A stretch of DNA of 64,000 bases from Cubamyces lactineus. Lineage: Eukaryota; Basidiomycota; Agaricomycetes; Polyporales; Polyporaceae. The DNA lies in assembly GCA_022376465.1 (NCBI GenBank), contig JACDTU010000002.1:434001-498000 (forward strand), given 5' to 3'. Positions 24,301-36,734 of this stretch are shown here, piece by piece; within the stretch, counting starts at the first letter, position 1; each line of letters starts with the position of its first letter. A program made the position numbers and the translations under genes. The notes beneath the pieces were generated by a model that worked only from the letters and a program-made list of their open reading frames with translations, ran no database searches and was not told the DNA's origin.

Positions 24301-26260
24301 AACTCAAGGCTCAAGGCTCAAAAGAGACAAACAGACAAACAGACGAGCGACCGAATGGCCGTCGGGATCGCCCGCGACTACGCCGCTACGCTCACTCACA
24401 TCGCTGGAAACGGACCTTCCGCAGAAGCCAGAAGCGGTGAATGCCGTATCCCTGCACGTTGGACCGGACTGTGCCCTGCGCGCTGTGGTGGCCGGTAGCA
24501 GGAGCAAGTCCGTGCGCTCTCGGATCAGATCAGCGGTGCGTCATCCGTCCGTCGTCTCGTAGACCGTGCCGTTGGGGCTTACGGGGGTGACGGTACGCAC
24601 GTCCAACAGGACCCAACTCGGACGGCTTGACTGGCCAGTACTACTCATTCGCGCAGGGCTCCCGACGATGATGCGTGAGCACCGGACTCCGACGGGAGAT
24701 GATGGTGGTACGGTAAAATCGTGAGATGCGATACGCCCCTCTGTCATCGACGTCAGCGCAGGCATACGTTGTGGGCAGCGCGTGCCGCTCACCGCGGGAC
24801 GGGTGCGCAGGGCTGTATGAGATGTGAGATGGGAGAGGAGAGATGGGCTGTCAGCGTGGGCGGCGAGCGATACGTCAGTATCTATCGTGCTGTACTCGGT
24901 AAGCAGCGAGCCCTGACTCCTCGACAATCTGACACGACATCGTGAGCCCCGCGGGGGGCCCGGGCCCCGGTGAATCTATCCCATGATTTTCGACGCTCTA
25001 CTCCTGAGTGACCGGCTCCTGCGCGCGAAACAGTCGCAAGGGTCTCGAATGCAAGTAGACTCTCAACCGCTCTCCCAAGGTACGTGACGTCGCCCACTTG
25101 CCCGCTCGTCGTCGTAAATCGTTCTAGGCCTGGTGTGTCGTGCCTAAAATTCGCCCTGCACTCGGAACCGTCCCATCGTTCATGTCCGCCAATTTCACCG
25201 CTCGCAAGCTCGCTAGCCGCATGCACGTCCTAATAATGATTCGGAATTACTCACAGTGAACGACGTCAGCGCAGTCCAGAGGCGAGAGTCGAGGCCCCTG
25301 GGCGCGGTCTACAGAGAAGCAAGGACGCCGCGGTGCCCTCGCTGTGATCGCCTGTAACCACCAAGATGAAGTAGACGGCTCGGGTGACGTCCGCCAATGT
25401 TCTGATGCTGCCTGCCAGTGCTTCAGATTACCGGCGGGGGCCCAGGACCAGGCCGAGTGAACATCGGAACGGGCGGTGCCGTGCACGGCCGTGAATATCG
25501 ATATCTCGGCGTTCGCATGGCACCTTCGGCGAAGCGCGATACACCCCAGCTGGGCGGCATATCGTACATTGGTGTTCAACGTTCAATGCCGGTGCTAGGC
25601 AACCGCGGGACGCTAAGTTACCGTGACTGTAGAGTCCAGGCCGGCCTTCCAGCCCTCATTCCTCGCCGCTGGTCGTTTACCGGGTCCGTAGCTTCTGAGG
25701 AATCTGACCGATGTTCGATGATTTACACGCATGGTAATGGGATGGCTAGCGGCGGCCACGGGCACGACGAGATCCCGTGCAAGCATGGGATGAGGCCGGG
25801 TACCGACGCATTGTTTTGGGTAGTCTGGGACGCCCACCGCTCTGAATCGCGCCCATGTGGTCCCGTCTGGTGCGTCTAGACTTGTCTCTTGGATAGGCTG
25901 GGCCTCTATGACTTTTTTCCAGGCAGTGGCTAATCCTGGGATAGCAGCTGGTCATTGATCAAGCCATTAGTATGCGACGTGGCTTCCGAAGCTCCTGCTC
26001 ACCTTCATCACCCTTCCCTCAGAGCCATGAACGTCTGCCAACCATCGCTGTCTGGACGACCAGCTGCCGGCTCCTAGTTGTGTAGTATATCTTCCCCGCA
26101 GGTACGCCGAGTCGGTCAGACTCGTGACGTCAACTGACACTGGCGGCCAATATGAAGCCATGATACGACTACGAATTCGTCAACGTAAGATGATATCAAC
26201 ACTTCGGCTTGACGCCGCGCAGGTGCTTTCAGCTTGCCTCTACAACAGGTCTCAACAGAA
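21386..26260. other. 4.9 kb without recognisable gene
   Basis: GC-rich sequence with many short overlapping frames on both strands. The longest are at 23584-24297 (minus, 237 codons) and 24023-24562 (plus, 179 codons); they overlap each other antisense, are rich in Ser/Arg and match no family I know. No reverse transcriptase, transposase or terminal repeat was seen. A short direct repeat, GTGCGTGCTCAGGTACGTGCTC, lies near 23857. The first 500 bp should contain the promoter of the SKN7-like gene. This may be a decayed gene or element. Confidence 0.4.
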
Positions 26261-28087
26261 CTACCACCAGTCGTACGGATGGCGAGCCGGCCTGAGACCT
26301 GGAAGGTCGACCACCGGCTCGTTCAACACCTCGACGACCTTCCAACCGTCACCTCCTCCACCCTCGTGGTGTTCCTGCGGAACCGACCCATCGTTCTCTA
26401 GCTCCCGTAATACAGTGTCGCCGCGATGCTCTCCCTCCTCTTGGGGCACAGCAATCTGATAATAAGTCTGCTTTATCTTGGCCAGAGGCAACCGGATGGA
26501 CGCTCGGCGGCGGCGGGTCCATATCTCGAACGCGACCGAACCCGGGAAGCGGACCGTAGCAAGGCCTAAGGCCGTGCGCAGCCGACCTGCCGCAAAGCGC
26601 GAGTCGCGCGACTCGCTCGCGGGCTCTACGATGCGCAGAACTGAGACCCGGGGCATGCACGGGAGGAGGTTCATCGTGAGGTCGCAGCATTCCCCCGCGA
26701 TGGTAATGTACTGGATTTGGTGGAGCGGGATGAGCGGAGCGAGAAGGTGATGCGCGAGCTCCTGCTGGGATTCGTATCGCCTGCCTTGGTATTGGAGGAA
26801 GAGTGCCGAAGCGCGAGTAGAGCTCCCAGTGGAAGTCCAAACGCCGGCTTGGATCGTAATTCCCCGGTAGCATCGCTCGATGACGATCGTGTTGAAGTCG
26901 ACAGAAAATGGCAGTGGCTCGGACGGGCCGATCTCCATATCTCCTAGCATACCGCCATCTACGTCAAATATGCGGACGACGAAATTAAGAGGAAGGACTA
27001 CGCTCCTCAGGAAGCATCCGAGCGAGTATCGTGCTATAGTCACGCCGAGCGTGAGCAGCCGCAGACGGGGAAGCTCGACAGACAAATTGTCTGGGACGGC
27101 AAGGGCATCCGCAATGCGAAGGTCGGTAAGAATGAGCTTCTCGAGCGATACGCACTGGCCGAGGAATGCGAGTAGCGACTGTAGCGGCAACTCGGTGCCT
27201 TCTGAGATATGTAGATGCGTGAGTGTCCCTAATGGGATCCCTCCTGGAATCCAACATGGGTTTTTCAGTACAAGTTTGGTTAAGCGGAGGAGTGGGTACG
27301 GGAAAATTCGGGGTCGAGGAGCGGAATCAATGATGGGACGTCCACCTGGCCAACGATCGCCGTGGGTCAACAGAGTCAGACATTCCAGGTTCGGTACTGG
27401 TGGAAGGATAGCTGGAAGTTCTGTCGGAACAACGGATCGGTGTTCGTAAGGAATCTCGATGAAGAGCTCGCGAATGCGTGCGCTGTGTGTCCCAAGAGGC
27501 ATTCCAACTGTGCCGTAGAGCGGGTATCGTGAAAATACATCGAGCTTTGCACCCTCGGAGCGTTCAAAGCATGCGAGAGCCCATTGGGGGATAGTCATGT
27601 CGATAACGTTCCAAAAGGCTGCCATTCCAAGAGCAATCGCCCGCCATCGTCCACACACTTGAGTTATCTGGATCCGCATGCGACGTTCGGTATACATATG
27701 AGGACCGTCTTCGTGACTATCGCAAAGATCGAAACCGTTGGAGGGAAGAATGTACTGAAAGATGCTCCCGAGGATCTCGGCAGGCAGTTTATGAATGGGT
27801 CTCCGTTTGTTCATCTCGCTTCTTAGCATGGCGCGGCAATGGGCCACTTTGTGATCGATATTCTCGATCTAGTAATGAAGAATTATCAGAACTCTCAATC
27901 TACAAGACCATGGTGTAGCTTGCCCTTTCTAGCCTGTGAGTATTACCATATCGCGGAGCAGGTTAACGAAGTGACGGGACGGAGTTCTACAGAGTACTGA
28001 CCCAACCTCATCTAGCCCCTTGCGCAAAGACCACAACAACCCCTGTGCGAGTTCATATGGCTCAAATACTTCCGGTAAGGAAGCCAT
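26261..28087 (-). CDS. F-box/leucine-rich protein, paralogue E
   Basis: Exons 28087-28002, 27933-27924 (10 nt: GCTAGAAAGG, followed by GC donor gcaagc) and 27868-26261 give 567 residues. Start MASLPEVFEPYELAQ. F-box-like RRPIHKLPAEILGSIFQYIL near residue 55, then VCGRWRAIALGMAAFWNVIDM and CFERSEGAKLDVFSRYPL. Leucine-rich repeats follow, then an acidic linker (PQEEGEHRGD) and the family tail DLPGLRPARHPYDWW. Exon lengths (86, 10, 1608 nt) are identical to those of paralogue F immediately upstream, so E and F arose by a recent tandem duplication. Intact. Confidence 0.86.
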
Positions 28088-28457
28088 ACTAGAGGAGCTG
28101 CCAGTGTAGTGAAGGCAAGTACTGAATCTGGAGCGTACAGACGCGGCAGGCGCAATAGCGTCCGGTGGCGGTGTGGGCGCAAATTAAAAACGGCACCAAA
28201 GAGCGTGGCGGTGGTAATACGCGTTACGAAGCGCCCAGACTTGGTATCACTATTCGCAAGAAGTCCCTACTGTGCCCCTTCATGCAGCTGTGGCATCTTA
28301 CAACTGTCTGTGCACATACATACCTTCTATAAAGCGAAGCTGGCGTAATATCCATGAGCGTCACTAGGCACCTCACGCCAAGGTTATCTCAGCGTCGAAC
28401 AATCAAGCGAATACCCAACACCCGCCACCTAAACTGCATAACAAGCCCGAATCCGTA
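28088..28457. other. intergenic between F-box genes E and F
   Basis: 370 bp with no conserved frame; holds the promoter of E and the 3' end of F. Confidence 0.45.
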
Positions 28458-30286
28458 TTATGACCACTCGTACGGGTGACAAGCCGGACGGAGACCCGGA
28501 AAATCAACGATAGGCCCCTTGCTCACCTCAATCACCTCCCAATCGTCACCATGCTGACTACCCTCACGCGGCTCAAACGCATCCGAGTTGGCATCGTCCT
28601 CGGGGCGAGGCTGCAAAACAATGCCGACGCGACCCTTCCCTTCCTCCTCGGATACAATCTCGTAGTACGTCTTCGTTGCCTTCAATGATGGGAGCTGGAT
28701 CGACGCCCGTCGGCGATGGGTCCATATCTCGAACGCGGCATATGGGAAGCGGATCATGGCATGGTGTAAAGCGGTGCGCAACCAGTCTGCCGCATTGTAA
28801 GCATCGCGCGACTTGTCTTCGGGCTCTACGATGCGCAGCACCGCAACCTGGGGCATGCGAGGGAGGAGGTTCGTCGCGAGGTCGCAGCGTTCTGCGGTGA
28901 CCGTGACGTACTTAAGCCGATGAAGCGGGATCAGCAGAGCGAGGAGATTCTGCGTGAGCTCGTGCTGGGACATGTATCGCTTTCCTTTGAATTGAAGGAA
29001 AAGCGCAGGGGAATGGGCAGAGGTGCTATAGGAAGTCCAAACTCCTGCCTGGATCGTGAGTCCCTGCTCGAACTGCTCAACCACGAGTGTGTCGAATCCT
29101 GCGGTGAATGGCAATAATGGGCAGGGTTCCATGTCACTTAGCGCGCGGACACCTTCCACGCCGAAGACGCGCACGACCACAGTGGGAGGGAGGACGATAC
29201 CTCTGAGCAGGCATCCGAGTGAATATCGTGCATCGGTTACACCGAGAGTGAGTAGTCGCAATCGGGGAAGCTCGACGGAGAAATTGTCCGGGACCGCGAG
29301 GATATTGGCGATGTGAACGTTCACGAGGATGAGCTCCTGCAGTGCGGGACACTGCCCGAGAAACGTGAGTAGCTTGTGTAGCGCGAAGTCGGTACCTTCG
29401 GAGAGATATAGATGCGTAATTTGCGCCAATGAGATTCCTGATGGGATCCAGCATGGATGGTTGAGTACGAGCTTCGTGAGGCGGAGAGGTGGGTACGGGA
29501 AGATGCGTGGGCGGGGCTCGAAGTCGATCGCGGGGCGGCCTCCCCGCCAAGGATCGCAGCGTGTAGCGATGGTCAGACATTCCAGGTTTGGTACCGGAGG
29601 CAGAATCGCTGGTAGCTCAGTCGGCACGACACCTCGTTCTTCAAACGGAATCTCGATGAAGAGCTCGCGAATGCGAGCGCTATGCGTTCCCAGAGGTGTC
29701 CCGACCGTACTGTAGAGCGGATATCGTGCGAACACGTTCAGTTGCGCATTCCTGGAGCGTTCAAAGCACGCGAGAGACCATTGATGGGAAGTCATGTCGA
29801 TAACGCCCCAGAAAGACGCTATTCCAAGAGCAATCGCCCGCCATCGTCCGCACACTTGAGTTATCAGGATCCGCATGCGACGTTCGGCGTCCATATTGGG
29901 GCCATCCTGGTGGTCATCGCTGAGGTCGCGGCCGTAGGAGGGAAGCGTGAATAGGAATATCTTTCCAAGGAGTTCGGTGGGAAGTCTATGAATGGGCTTC
30001 CGTTTATTGAGCTCACTCCTGAGGATGGCGCGACATTGAGACACCTTATGTTCAACATTCTCGATCTGGTTTTCAAAAACGACAAAGTCAGCATGCAATC
30101 TTGTACATACGATGGGGTCATAGCTTGCCCTCTCGACTCTGTGGGTAATGCCATAGTCAGAAGACTCTGGGGGTGATCTGCACTTAGATAGGTGACTGAC
30201 CCAAAATCATCCAATCCCTTCCATAAGGACCTCAATAATCTCTCTGCGAGTTCATATGGCTCAAACACCTCCAGCAAAGGAGACAT
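28458..30286 (-). CDS. F-box/leucine-rich protein, paralogue F
   Basis: Exons 30286-30201, 30138-30129 (10 nt: AGTCGAGAGG, followed by GC donor gcaagc) and 30065-28458 give 567 residues. Start MSPLLEVFEPYELAERLLRS, closely matching E. F-box-like RKPIHRLPTELLGKIFLFTL near residue 55, VCGRWRAIALGIASFWGVIDM, CFERSRNAQLNVFARYPL, leucine-rich repeats, acidic linker, tail DFPGLRPACHPYEWS. The tail differs from the others by L to F and D to E changes. Intact; presumed SCF adaptor. Confidence 0.86.
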
Positions 30287-31501
30287 TCCAGACTAGCCTG
30301 TATCGCAGCGGCAACGACTCGGCGAGCTTGATGATGAAAGTTTGTTTCGGCCCCGGATGACATCCAGTGGCCCCGCCGTTGCTACCGCTACAACGTCCGG
30401 TGGCAGTGCAAGCCCAGATCGGGCTACTGGCCCCAAGGAGCATCACATCGTGGGGCCAGGCGCTAACGAACGTTGACCAGTATTATCGTCCCCAGAGGTA
30501 AAGCTGAATACGGTATGACAGCTAGTTTCCTGTATCCCAGCATACAGGCCACTCCCGGACATACGTGCTACTATCTCAGCTCGAGAACACCGAATCTCGC
30601 TTGTTGACCGTCGCCTCCATCCATCCCTCCTCTCGCGCAAACCTCTCATAATCGCCTTACCACCCAGTGGCGCCCATAAGATATCTTACTTGACCTGCAA
30701 GAGACGAAGAATGACTTTTCAAAGAAAACGTAGCAGAAAGCGCCGCGCACGCCCAACCTTCTGAGCTCTACGTAGGCGCGTTACATAGCCAAACCCAGTA
30801 GGGGCAAAAGCGAAGGAACATTCTCTGAGCTCACCGGCTTCCGCTACCTGTCGTGATACGTCCCATCGAACACGCGAACGAGGTCAAGTGGGTTGCACTG
30901 CGGGGGAATGTGTCAGTTTGGACTCCGCGCGTGCAGTTACGCAAGTGCCACCGACTGGTGCTCCCTGGGCATGTATCCCTGCCAACACGATAGACCGCTG
31001 CACATGGAGGCTTCAATGTCCGTTTCTCGCGAGACTGTACGGCTGGCTCGGACTTCAGCGTCGTCTGCTAGTGAGTAACACTCACGCATTACGTGCATAC
31101 ACCAACCTTCTCATACATACATAATTCTGACGGCAACAGGCATAGACAGCAAGAGCGGAACAAGAAAGAGACGACCGACCGTACAGTAGTATCGCGGGCT
31201 ATAGGCAATAGACGTAACATAGGAAGAAAAAGGACGAACTCCGCACCGAGTATGCCGTCCACAAACCTCACCTCTCCGGACCACGTTCTCGCCTCGTCGC
31301 CAGGTCGCAGATAAAAGTCACATAGCCGGAGGACGTGAATGAAGGCAGGAATGAGTCAAAAGGTGATGGGTGAGGAAGTAGTGGGTAATGGGACGGACTG
31401 TTGGCACACATCCCCTCGTTCGTGTCCACTGTCGGCGAAGCGGCCGCTTCACTCCTCCCTAGACGCGCGTCCTCCATAAGCGAAAGCGATGGGGCGAGGA
31501 C
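30287..31501. other. 1.2 kb intergenic, nothing recognised
   Basis: Short frames only. Contains the promoter of F-box gene F at its left end and the 3' flank of the BuGZ-like gene at its right end. Confidence 0.45.
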
Positions 31502-33008
31502 CTACAAGAAGTCCTCCGCCCTTGCTCGTTTCTTGCCGCGCATCTCCTCTGCAGGAACGTTGGGCACCGGGCCATCAGCCTTGTCCTTCGGGAGAGCGAA
31601 ATGATACTTCGGATGTCTAGACCGCTTCTCTTCCTGTGGACATTGATCAGGATTGCACGGGCTCCCAAACATAGAAGTAGCAACGTACTGGTGAGAAGTT
31701 CGCATCCTCCCACTTGAGTACCGTTCCTTTCTTGAAGGGCGGGTTGACCTGTGCAAGCGATGGGTTCGGCAACACCAGAGGTGGTGGAGCTGCCGTAGAC
31801 ATCGGCTGTTGTTGATTGCTAGGCGGAACATGCTGTGGAGGAGCTGAAGGTGCTCCTGCACCAGGTGCACCAACAGGGGGTGGAGGTGACGCTGAGGACG
31901 CACCGGGCATTGGAGGTATGGGAACTGGAGGCATCCCTGCACCAGGCGGAGGCGAGAACCCAGGGGGTGGAATGCCGGGTGGCGGGACACCAGGAGGGAG
32001 GAAAGGCGGAGGAGGGAAGGGGGGTCTGGCACCGGGGGGGAATGGGGGTACACCCGGGGGTAGCATTCCAGGAGGCGGAGATCCCGCGAAGGGTGGTGGA
32101 ATTGGAGGGAAGCCCGGAGGTGGGGCCATTCTACTCAGCTGCATCAGTCCCAGTGATAACGGCCACATAGAGATAGAGAACATACCCAGGCGGAATGGGA
32201 GGCATTCCCGGAATGGGGTACGGCGGTTGACCTGGGAAACCTGGGGGTGGCATGCCGGGCACGAAAGGAGGCGCACCTGGTGGGACCATCGGTGGTACTC
32301 CAGGGGGCGACATCACTGGAGTCGGGACAGCAGGCGTAGGCGGGGCGGCGTATGTTTGTGACGGCGCGGCATACACAGCGCCTCCAGCGGCCGGCTCAGG
32401 GACAGGCGCAGCGGATGCCTCTGAAGCGCCCATGAGGGCCTTGTGGGCTTCGAGCTGAGCCTTCAGCTCTTCTTCAGAAAGAGGGCGATTTTCGACCTTA
32501 GGCCGCTTGGACTGGGGCTGGGTGATGGTACCTGGGTTAAGACCAAGTTCTATCTCCTTACGTCGCTTGTAATCAGCCACGTCAGGCGCGGGAATACCCT
32601 CCATTCCGAAGATCTCGACTTCATAGCCATCTCTTCCCGGCAGAGCGTTCTCGATACGAGGAAGACTTGCACGCTATGGTTAGGCGAGTTTCAGACGCAT
32701 ACAGACAGGTTAGACTCACTTTTCAGGCTCAAGCTTGTGCACTTGTTGTATGTGTACTGCCAGACCGCCTGCAGTGTTCAATCGCCGAGGGCACAAATTG
32801 CACTTGAAGTGCTTGGCCTTCTGGTGCTGCATCAGAACTGCGGGGGTTTAGTGTACACCGAAACGGACTGGAAGGCATGACTAACCCTTCTCATCTTCAA
32901 ACTCCCTCTCACAGTACCAGCACCAAGGGCGGAGGATCTGTGCGAGCTTGAGGATAAGCATTCCCGTTCAAATATGCCACATACCTGCTTATTCTTCTTC
33001 TTGGCCAT
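31502..33008 (-). CDS. BuGZ/ZNF207-like zinc-finger protein
   Basis: Six exons (33008-32985, 32937-32886, 32837-32720, 32665-32186, 32130-31689, 31633-31502) join in phase to 415 residues. It begins MAKKKNKQ, then two adjacent C2H2 fingers ([12 protein letters not shown]...H...H and [17 protein letters not shown]...H), then [19 protein letters not shown], a block diagnostic of the BuGZ/ZNF207 family, a basic KRPKVE patch, and a long Pro/Gly/Met-rich low-complexity region (about 200-330). A C-terminal [17 protein letters not shown] block and nuclear-type basic tail ([10 protein letters not shown]) finish it. The animal homologue binds Bub3 and microtubules and acts in spindle assembly and splicing; the fungal role is inferred to be nuclear and RNA- or spindle-related. 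Divergent from the hydrolase gene, 463 bp apart. Confidence 0.85.
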
Positions 33009-33471
33009 TACGAACGTGTTTTAGCAAGCGCGTTGATACGGTTAGAAGGCGCGTGTCTGGGGCGGGGGAGACGGAGGTCGTTGAGAATGACGGAGTCGAA
33101 GTTTGTCGAGAACGGAGAGGTTTATGCGGAGATGCGGAGTCACAGCACAAGGGCGGTAGTGAGTTGAGGCGGAGATGAAATACCACGTGTCTCGGGAGCG
33201 TAGCCCAGGAGCTGTGCAAGCAGCACGAGTGGTGCGGGCGATCGTTGGCTGGGACCAGGTCACCAGCAGCAGCCGTAAGCACGGTCGTCTCCTCGAGCTC
33301 GAGGTCAGGAACAAAACACCACGTCCTCTTGCTCCACGATGATAATATCAATCCTCCTCTCTCTATAAAGCCCCTCCTCGCCGGCTTAGGCTGCATACCA
33401 GCGACAACCCATTCTTCGCCCCTGCCCTCGCGTCTACAATAGACCTCTGGCTAGCCAGACAAACTGCCACG
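33009..33471. promoter_or_regulatory. 463 bp divergent promoter region
   Basis: Separates the start codons of the BuGZ-like gene (minus) and the hydrolase gene (plus). No individual element could be assigned. Confidence 0.45.
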
Positions 33472-35344
33472 ATGATAGGAGACTCCTTCCCAGAATATGT
33501 CTTCATACGCTTTTCTATCTTCTGCCTTCGGTCCATCGCTCCTCTGAGCATCCTCTATATCATCCTCAGCTGGTACCACCACTGCTTTCTCTACTCGTGG
33601 TGGCTGGGTCTGTACGCGACTGCGGAAGCCGCGTTCTATCTTCTAGTCTACCTCCCGCGAAGTAGACTACTTCAGAAGGTGAGGTAGAATGCACCGTATA
33701 CAGTCTGTCGTACCACTGCCGGTGGTAAACCATGAAAGGTCTCGATGTCAGTGCGGTCCAGGGTGGGTCCGCGGCGAGGAGCCATATAGAGGAATGCGCC
33801 CATATGCTTGGGTGCAATACTTGTCGTTGGTGTTGTATCCACAGGCAAGTCGATATGCTGGTCCCGACCAATGGTGGTACCGGCAGGTTCGGTATTTCGA
33901 ACCAGAGCTTAAGATTACGATCCTATACGCCTATGTTCGATAGTCGCGATTTAAGATACTTACGGTCGCTTGATCGCAGCCTGCAAGCCACCCACCGCTA
34001 CCCACACGGGAAGAACGCGAAGCCTTGTTCGAGAAATGCTTCTCTCGCGTGCGCGACAGCCAGAAAGCCTACGGCTGGTTCTTCTCCACCGCGCCCGACG
34101 GCATAAAGCGCGACAACATGATCGAATGGCTTCTCTGGGCTATCTTCGGCACTCACAGAGAGGGCCTCAAGGACGAATGGGCAGAAGAGCTCCAAGGATA
34201 CCTCAGGAAGATGGAAAGTCTGTTCGGCCATGAGATGGAGGACGGCTGGGACCAGACTGTCCGCTGCATGAAGATTACCCTCGACCCCGTCGATATGATA
34301 CACAGACCATTGCTGTGGTACTTCGTAAGTGCATGCTTCCTGTACATACAGCGATGTAATAACTAATTTCCTCTATTCATCCACAGATCGTGACCATAGT
34401 GGATACCATCACAGCGATCCAGTTGATGCATCGCGGGTTCCGCCATTATACCTCAAGCCAATGTATCGCTTATTTCCCTCCTCGGACTTTCACCGCATTT
34501 TCGAACGCGTCGCCGCACCCCGACCTTATCTACTGGCTGCGTCCCCACCGGTCTGCTACCAAAGACCCAGTATTGTTCCTCCACGGCATCGGAGTAAGCA
34601 TTCCGTCTTCTTCGCCAGGCATTCGAAGTATCGCTCAACGGATCCTACGCGTAGATTGGGTTATGGCCCTACGTCCCCTTCTTCGCCGACCTGATCGAGG
34701 CCGACCCAGACGTAGGCATCATCGCCCTCGAGAACCTCTCTATCAGCATGCGCATCTCCCGCCCACCCCTCACTCGTGCGGAAATGCTGCAAGCCATCAC
34801 CGAGCTGCTCGATGCACACAACATCCCCCGCGTCATCGTCGCCGCCCATTCGTACGGCACGGTCATTGCTGCGCACATGCTGCGCGAGCCCGCGCTAGCC
34901 GCCCGCGTCTCTGCGTGGCTCCTCGTCGACCCGGTGCCGTTCCTGCTGCACATGCCTGCGGTGGCGTACAACTTCGTGTACCGTGCGCCCCGTACGGCGA
35001 ACGAGTGGCAACTGTGGTACTTCGCGAGCCGCGACCCGGACATCGCGCGTGCGCTCGCCCGGCACTTCTTCTGGTCGCAGAATATTTTGTGGAAGGAGGA
35101 CCTGGAGGGGAAGGAGGTCGCGGTGGTGTTGTGTGGCAAGGACCAGATCGTGGATGCGGCGGAAGTGAGGCGATACCTGACGGGAGATGATGATAGCGAC
35201 ATGCAGTTCTTGTGGAAGAAGGATGGATTGGAGGTCTTGTTCTACCCCGAGCTTGACCATGCGACGGTCTTCGACACTGCACAGCGTCGACGGCCAATGG
35301 TGGACATCATCAAGCGGTTCCATGGTCGAGCTCGTTCTGACTGA
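33472..35344 (+). CDS. alpha/beta hydrolase with N-terminal membrane span
   Basis: Exons 33472-33678, 33980-34324, 34387-34593 and 34655-35344 join in phase to 482 residues. The N terminus (about 15-55) is hydrophobic (SILYIILSWYHHCFLYSWWL) and likely a membrane anchor. The hydrolase fold begins at DPVLFLHGIGIGLWPYVPFF (about 244-263), with the oxyanion HG motif; the nucleophile elbow AHSYGT places Ser at about 319; CGKDQIVDA is the usual acid region and ELDHATVF holds the catalytic His. The triad is complete. Related fungal proteins are uncharacterised esterase/lipase-like hydrolases. Substrate unknown. Intron 1 (301 bp) is long. Confidence 0.83.
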
Positions 35345-35613
35345 CGGGTTGGTAGATCCGAATGCCGACCAACTCGCCAACACTTCCGCCATACTATAGG
35401 TACTCCGTCATAGGATATACCATCTACTTTAGCGTACGAATAGTCCATATCCATGTACAGAACGTTGGAACCGATCTCTAGAGTATCATCCACAGAGAGA
35501 GCCGGGACATTTCAAGCTCCGGATCCATGGTACACAAGTCACACGCCCTAACCTTCCCAGGGCTCCTCGTTCTCGGATCGGCCTGAGTCCCATTCCGGAC
35601 ATGCCAAAGGCAC

Positions 35614-36734
35614 CTAGCATAACAGATCACGGGCACTGCGAATGAGATTCAACGTACGATGCTTGTCCTCATCAGACGTCACCGATTCATCCCACATTTG
35701 TTCACCTGTGAACGAGGTTGTTGTCCATGCGAAGTACATGCGCAGACATTTATAGAACCTCGAACATATATGCATGCGTAACGGCGTATCCACGCAGAGA
35801 GCTAGGCAATCCGACAACTTGACGGACGCGTCGTAGCGGTCGAGCAGCTGGAAGCGAGGGATCAAACGCAAGTTGCCATGTCGCGCCTGCGTTCCTCTCG
35901 TCGCGCGCACGCAATAGCCTAGCGACGTTCCTCCCCATGACCATGCTGCGTTTGAACGGTCTGCAATTGAAGCGACTACAAGGCTAGGGTAAGTGCTTCT
36001 GACCTCACGATGATCCATCCGAATGAGCACTGTACTCACAAAGGACCGTGTATATCGCCATCGAAGGACCACATTGGCTCCTTGGGACCCACCGCTCTAG
36101 ACAATTCTTGAAATATATCCAGGGCTGGCTTGTAATTCTCGCCCGGGAAGGCCTCTAAGAGAGATCGAGGCGTGAAGCGGCGCCGGTGGACAGCTTCGTC
36201 TTCAAGGCCATTACCAAGGCTGTATAACACAAAAACACTACCGCTTGCCCAAATCGAAATCGTGTGGCGTTCTATAAAAGAAGGGGTGTTACTGATCCCG
36301 TCCAGGACAGACAACCTGTGGTTCAGCATGGACACAATCCGGGATCCGTGGATGCCGGTTACGTCCTTGTACCGCTTGTCGATCATGACTTTGTAGCATT
36401 GCCCTTCCCAATTGGAGATAGGGGTGCTTGCTGAGATGTTCATGGTTTCCTCGTCTGTCAAGAAGAGTCCGAAGTGGACGTGCACCCGCTCCTCTCCCAG
36501 GACAACCTCGCGAATCGCGACGATGAGATCATTACATATGGAAGTTGGCAGCGGCTGGAGGTGTCCTGTATATTCCGCCCGGCGTTCCAACCAGTGCGTT
36601 CTAGTAGTACACAGACACGAACATTTCAGTGGTTGGTGGGTCATGATCAACGCACCTCTTTTAAGAACCTTGAGAACGCTGTTCCTTCCGAAACACTGGA
36701 GATGCTGACTGGACTTGCGGGGGTCGTATTCCAA
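35614..36734 (-). CDS. uncharacterised protein, exon limits uncertain
   Basis: Two overlapping minus-strand frames, 36734-36036 and 36072-35614, look coding. The first has long runs of ordinary protein-like sequence (LIVAIREVVLGEERVHVHFG, NWEGQCYKVMIDKRYKDVTG, RRRFTPRSLLEAFPGENYKP); the second contains FYKCLRMYFAWTTTSFTGEQ. They are probably exons of one gene joined by an intron near 36040-36060 (a GT donor follows GDIHGP). A 5' exon may lie upstream near 36800. I do not recognise a family. It lies at the left edge of the duplicated region. Confidence 0.38.

Noticed and set aside
23584..24562. Overlapping frames of 237 (minus) and 179 (plus) codons
   Set aside because: They lie antisense to each other in GC-rich DNA and neither resembles a protein family or has supporting exons.
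31816..32361. 181-codon Gly-rich plus-strand frame
   Set aside because: Antisense of the Pro/Gly-rich region of the BuGZ-like gene, whose exons have matching phases and known domains.
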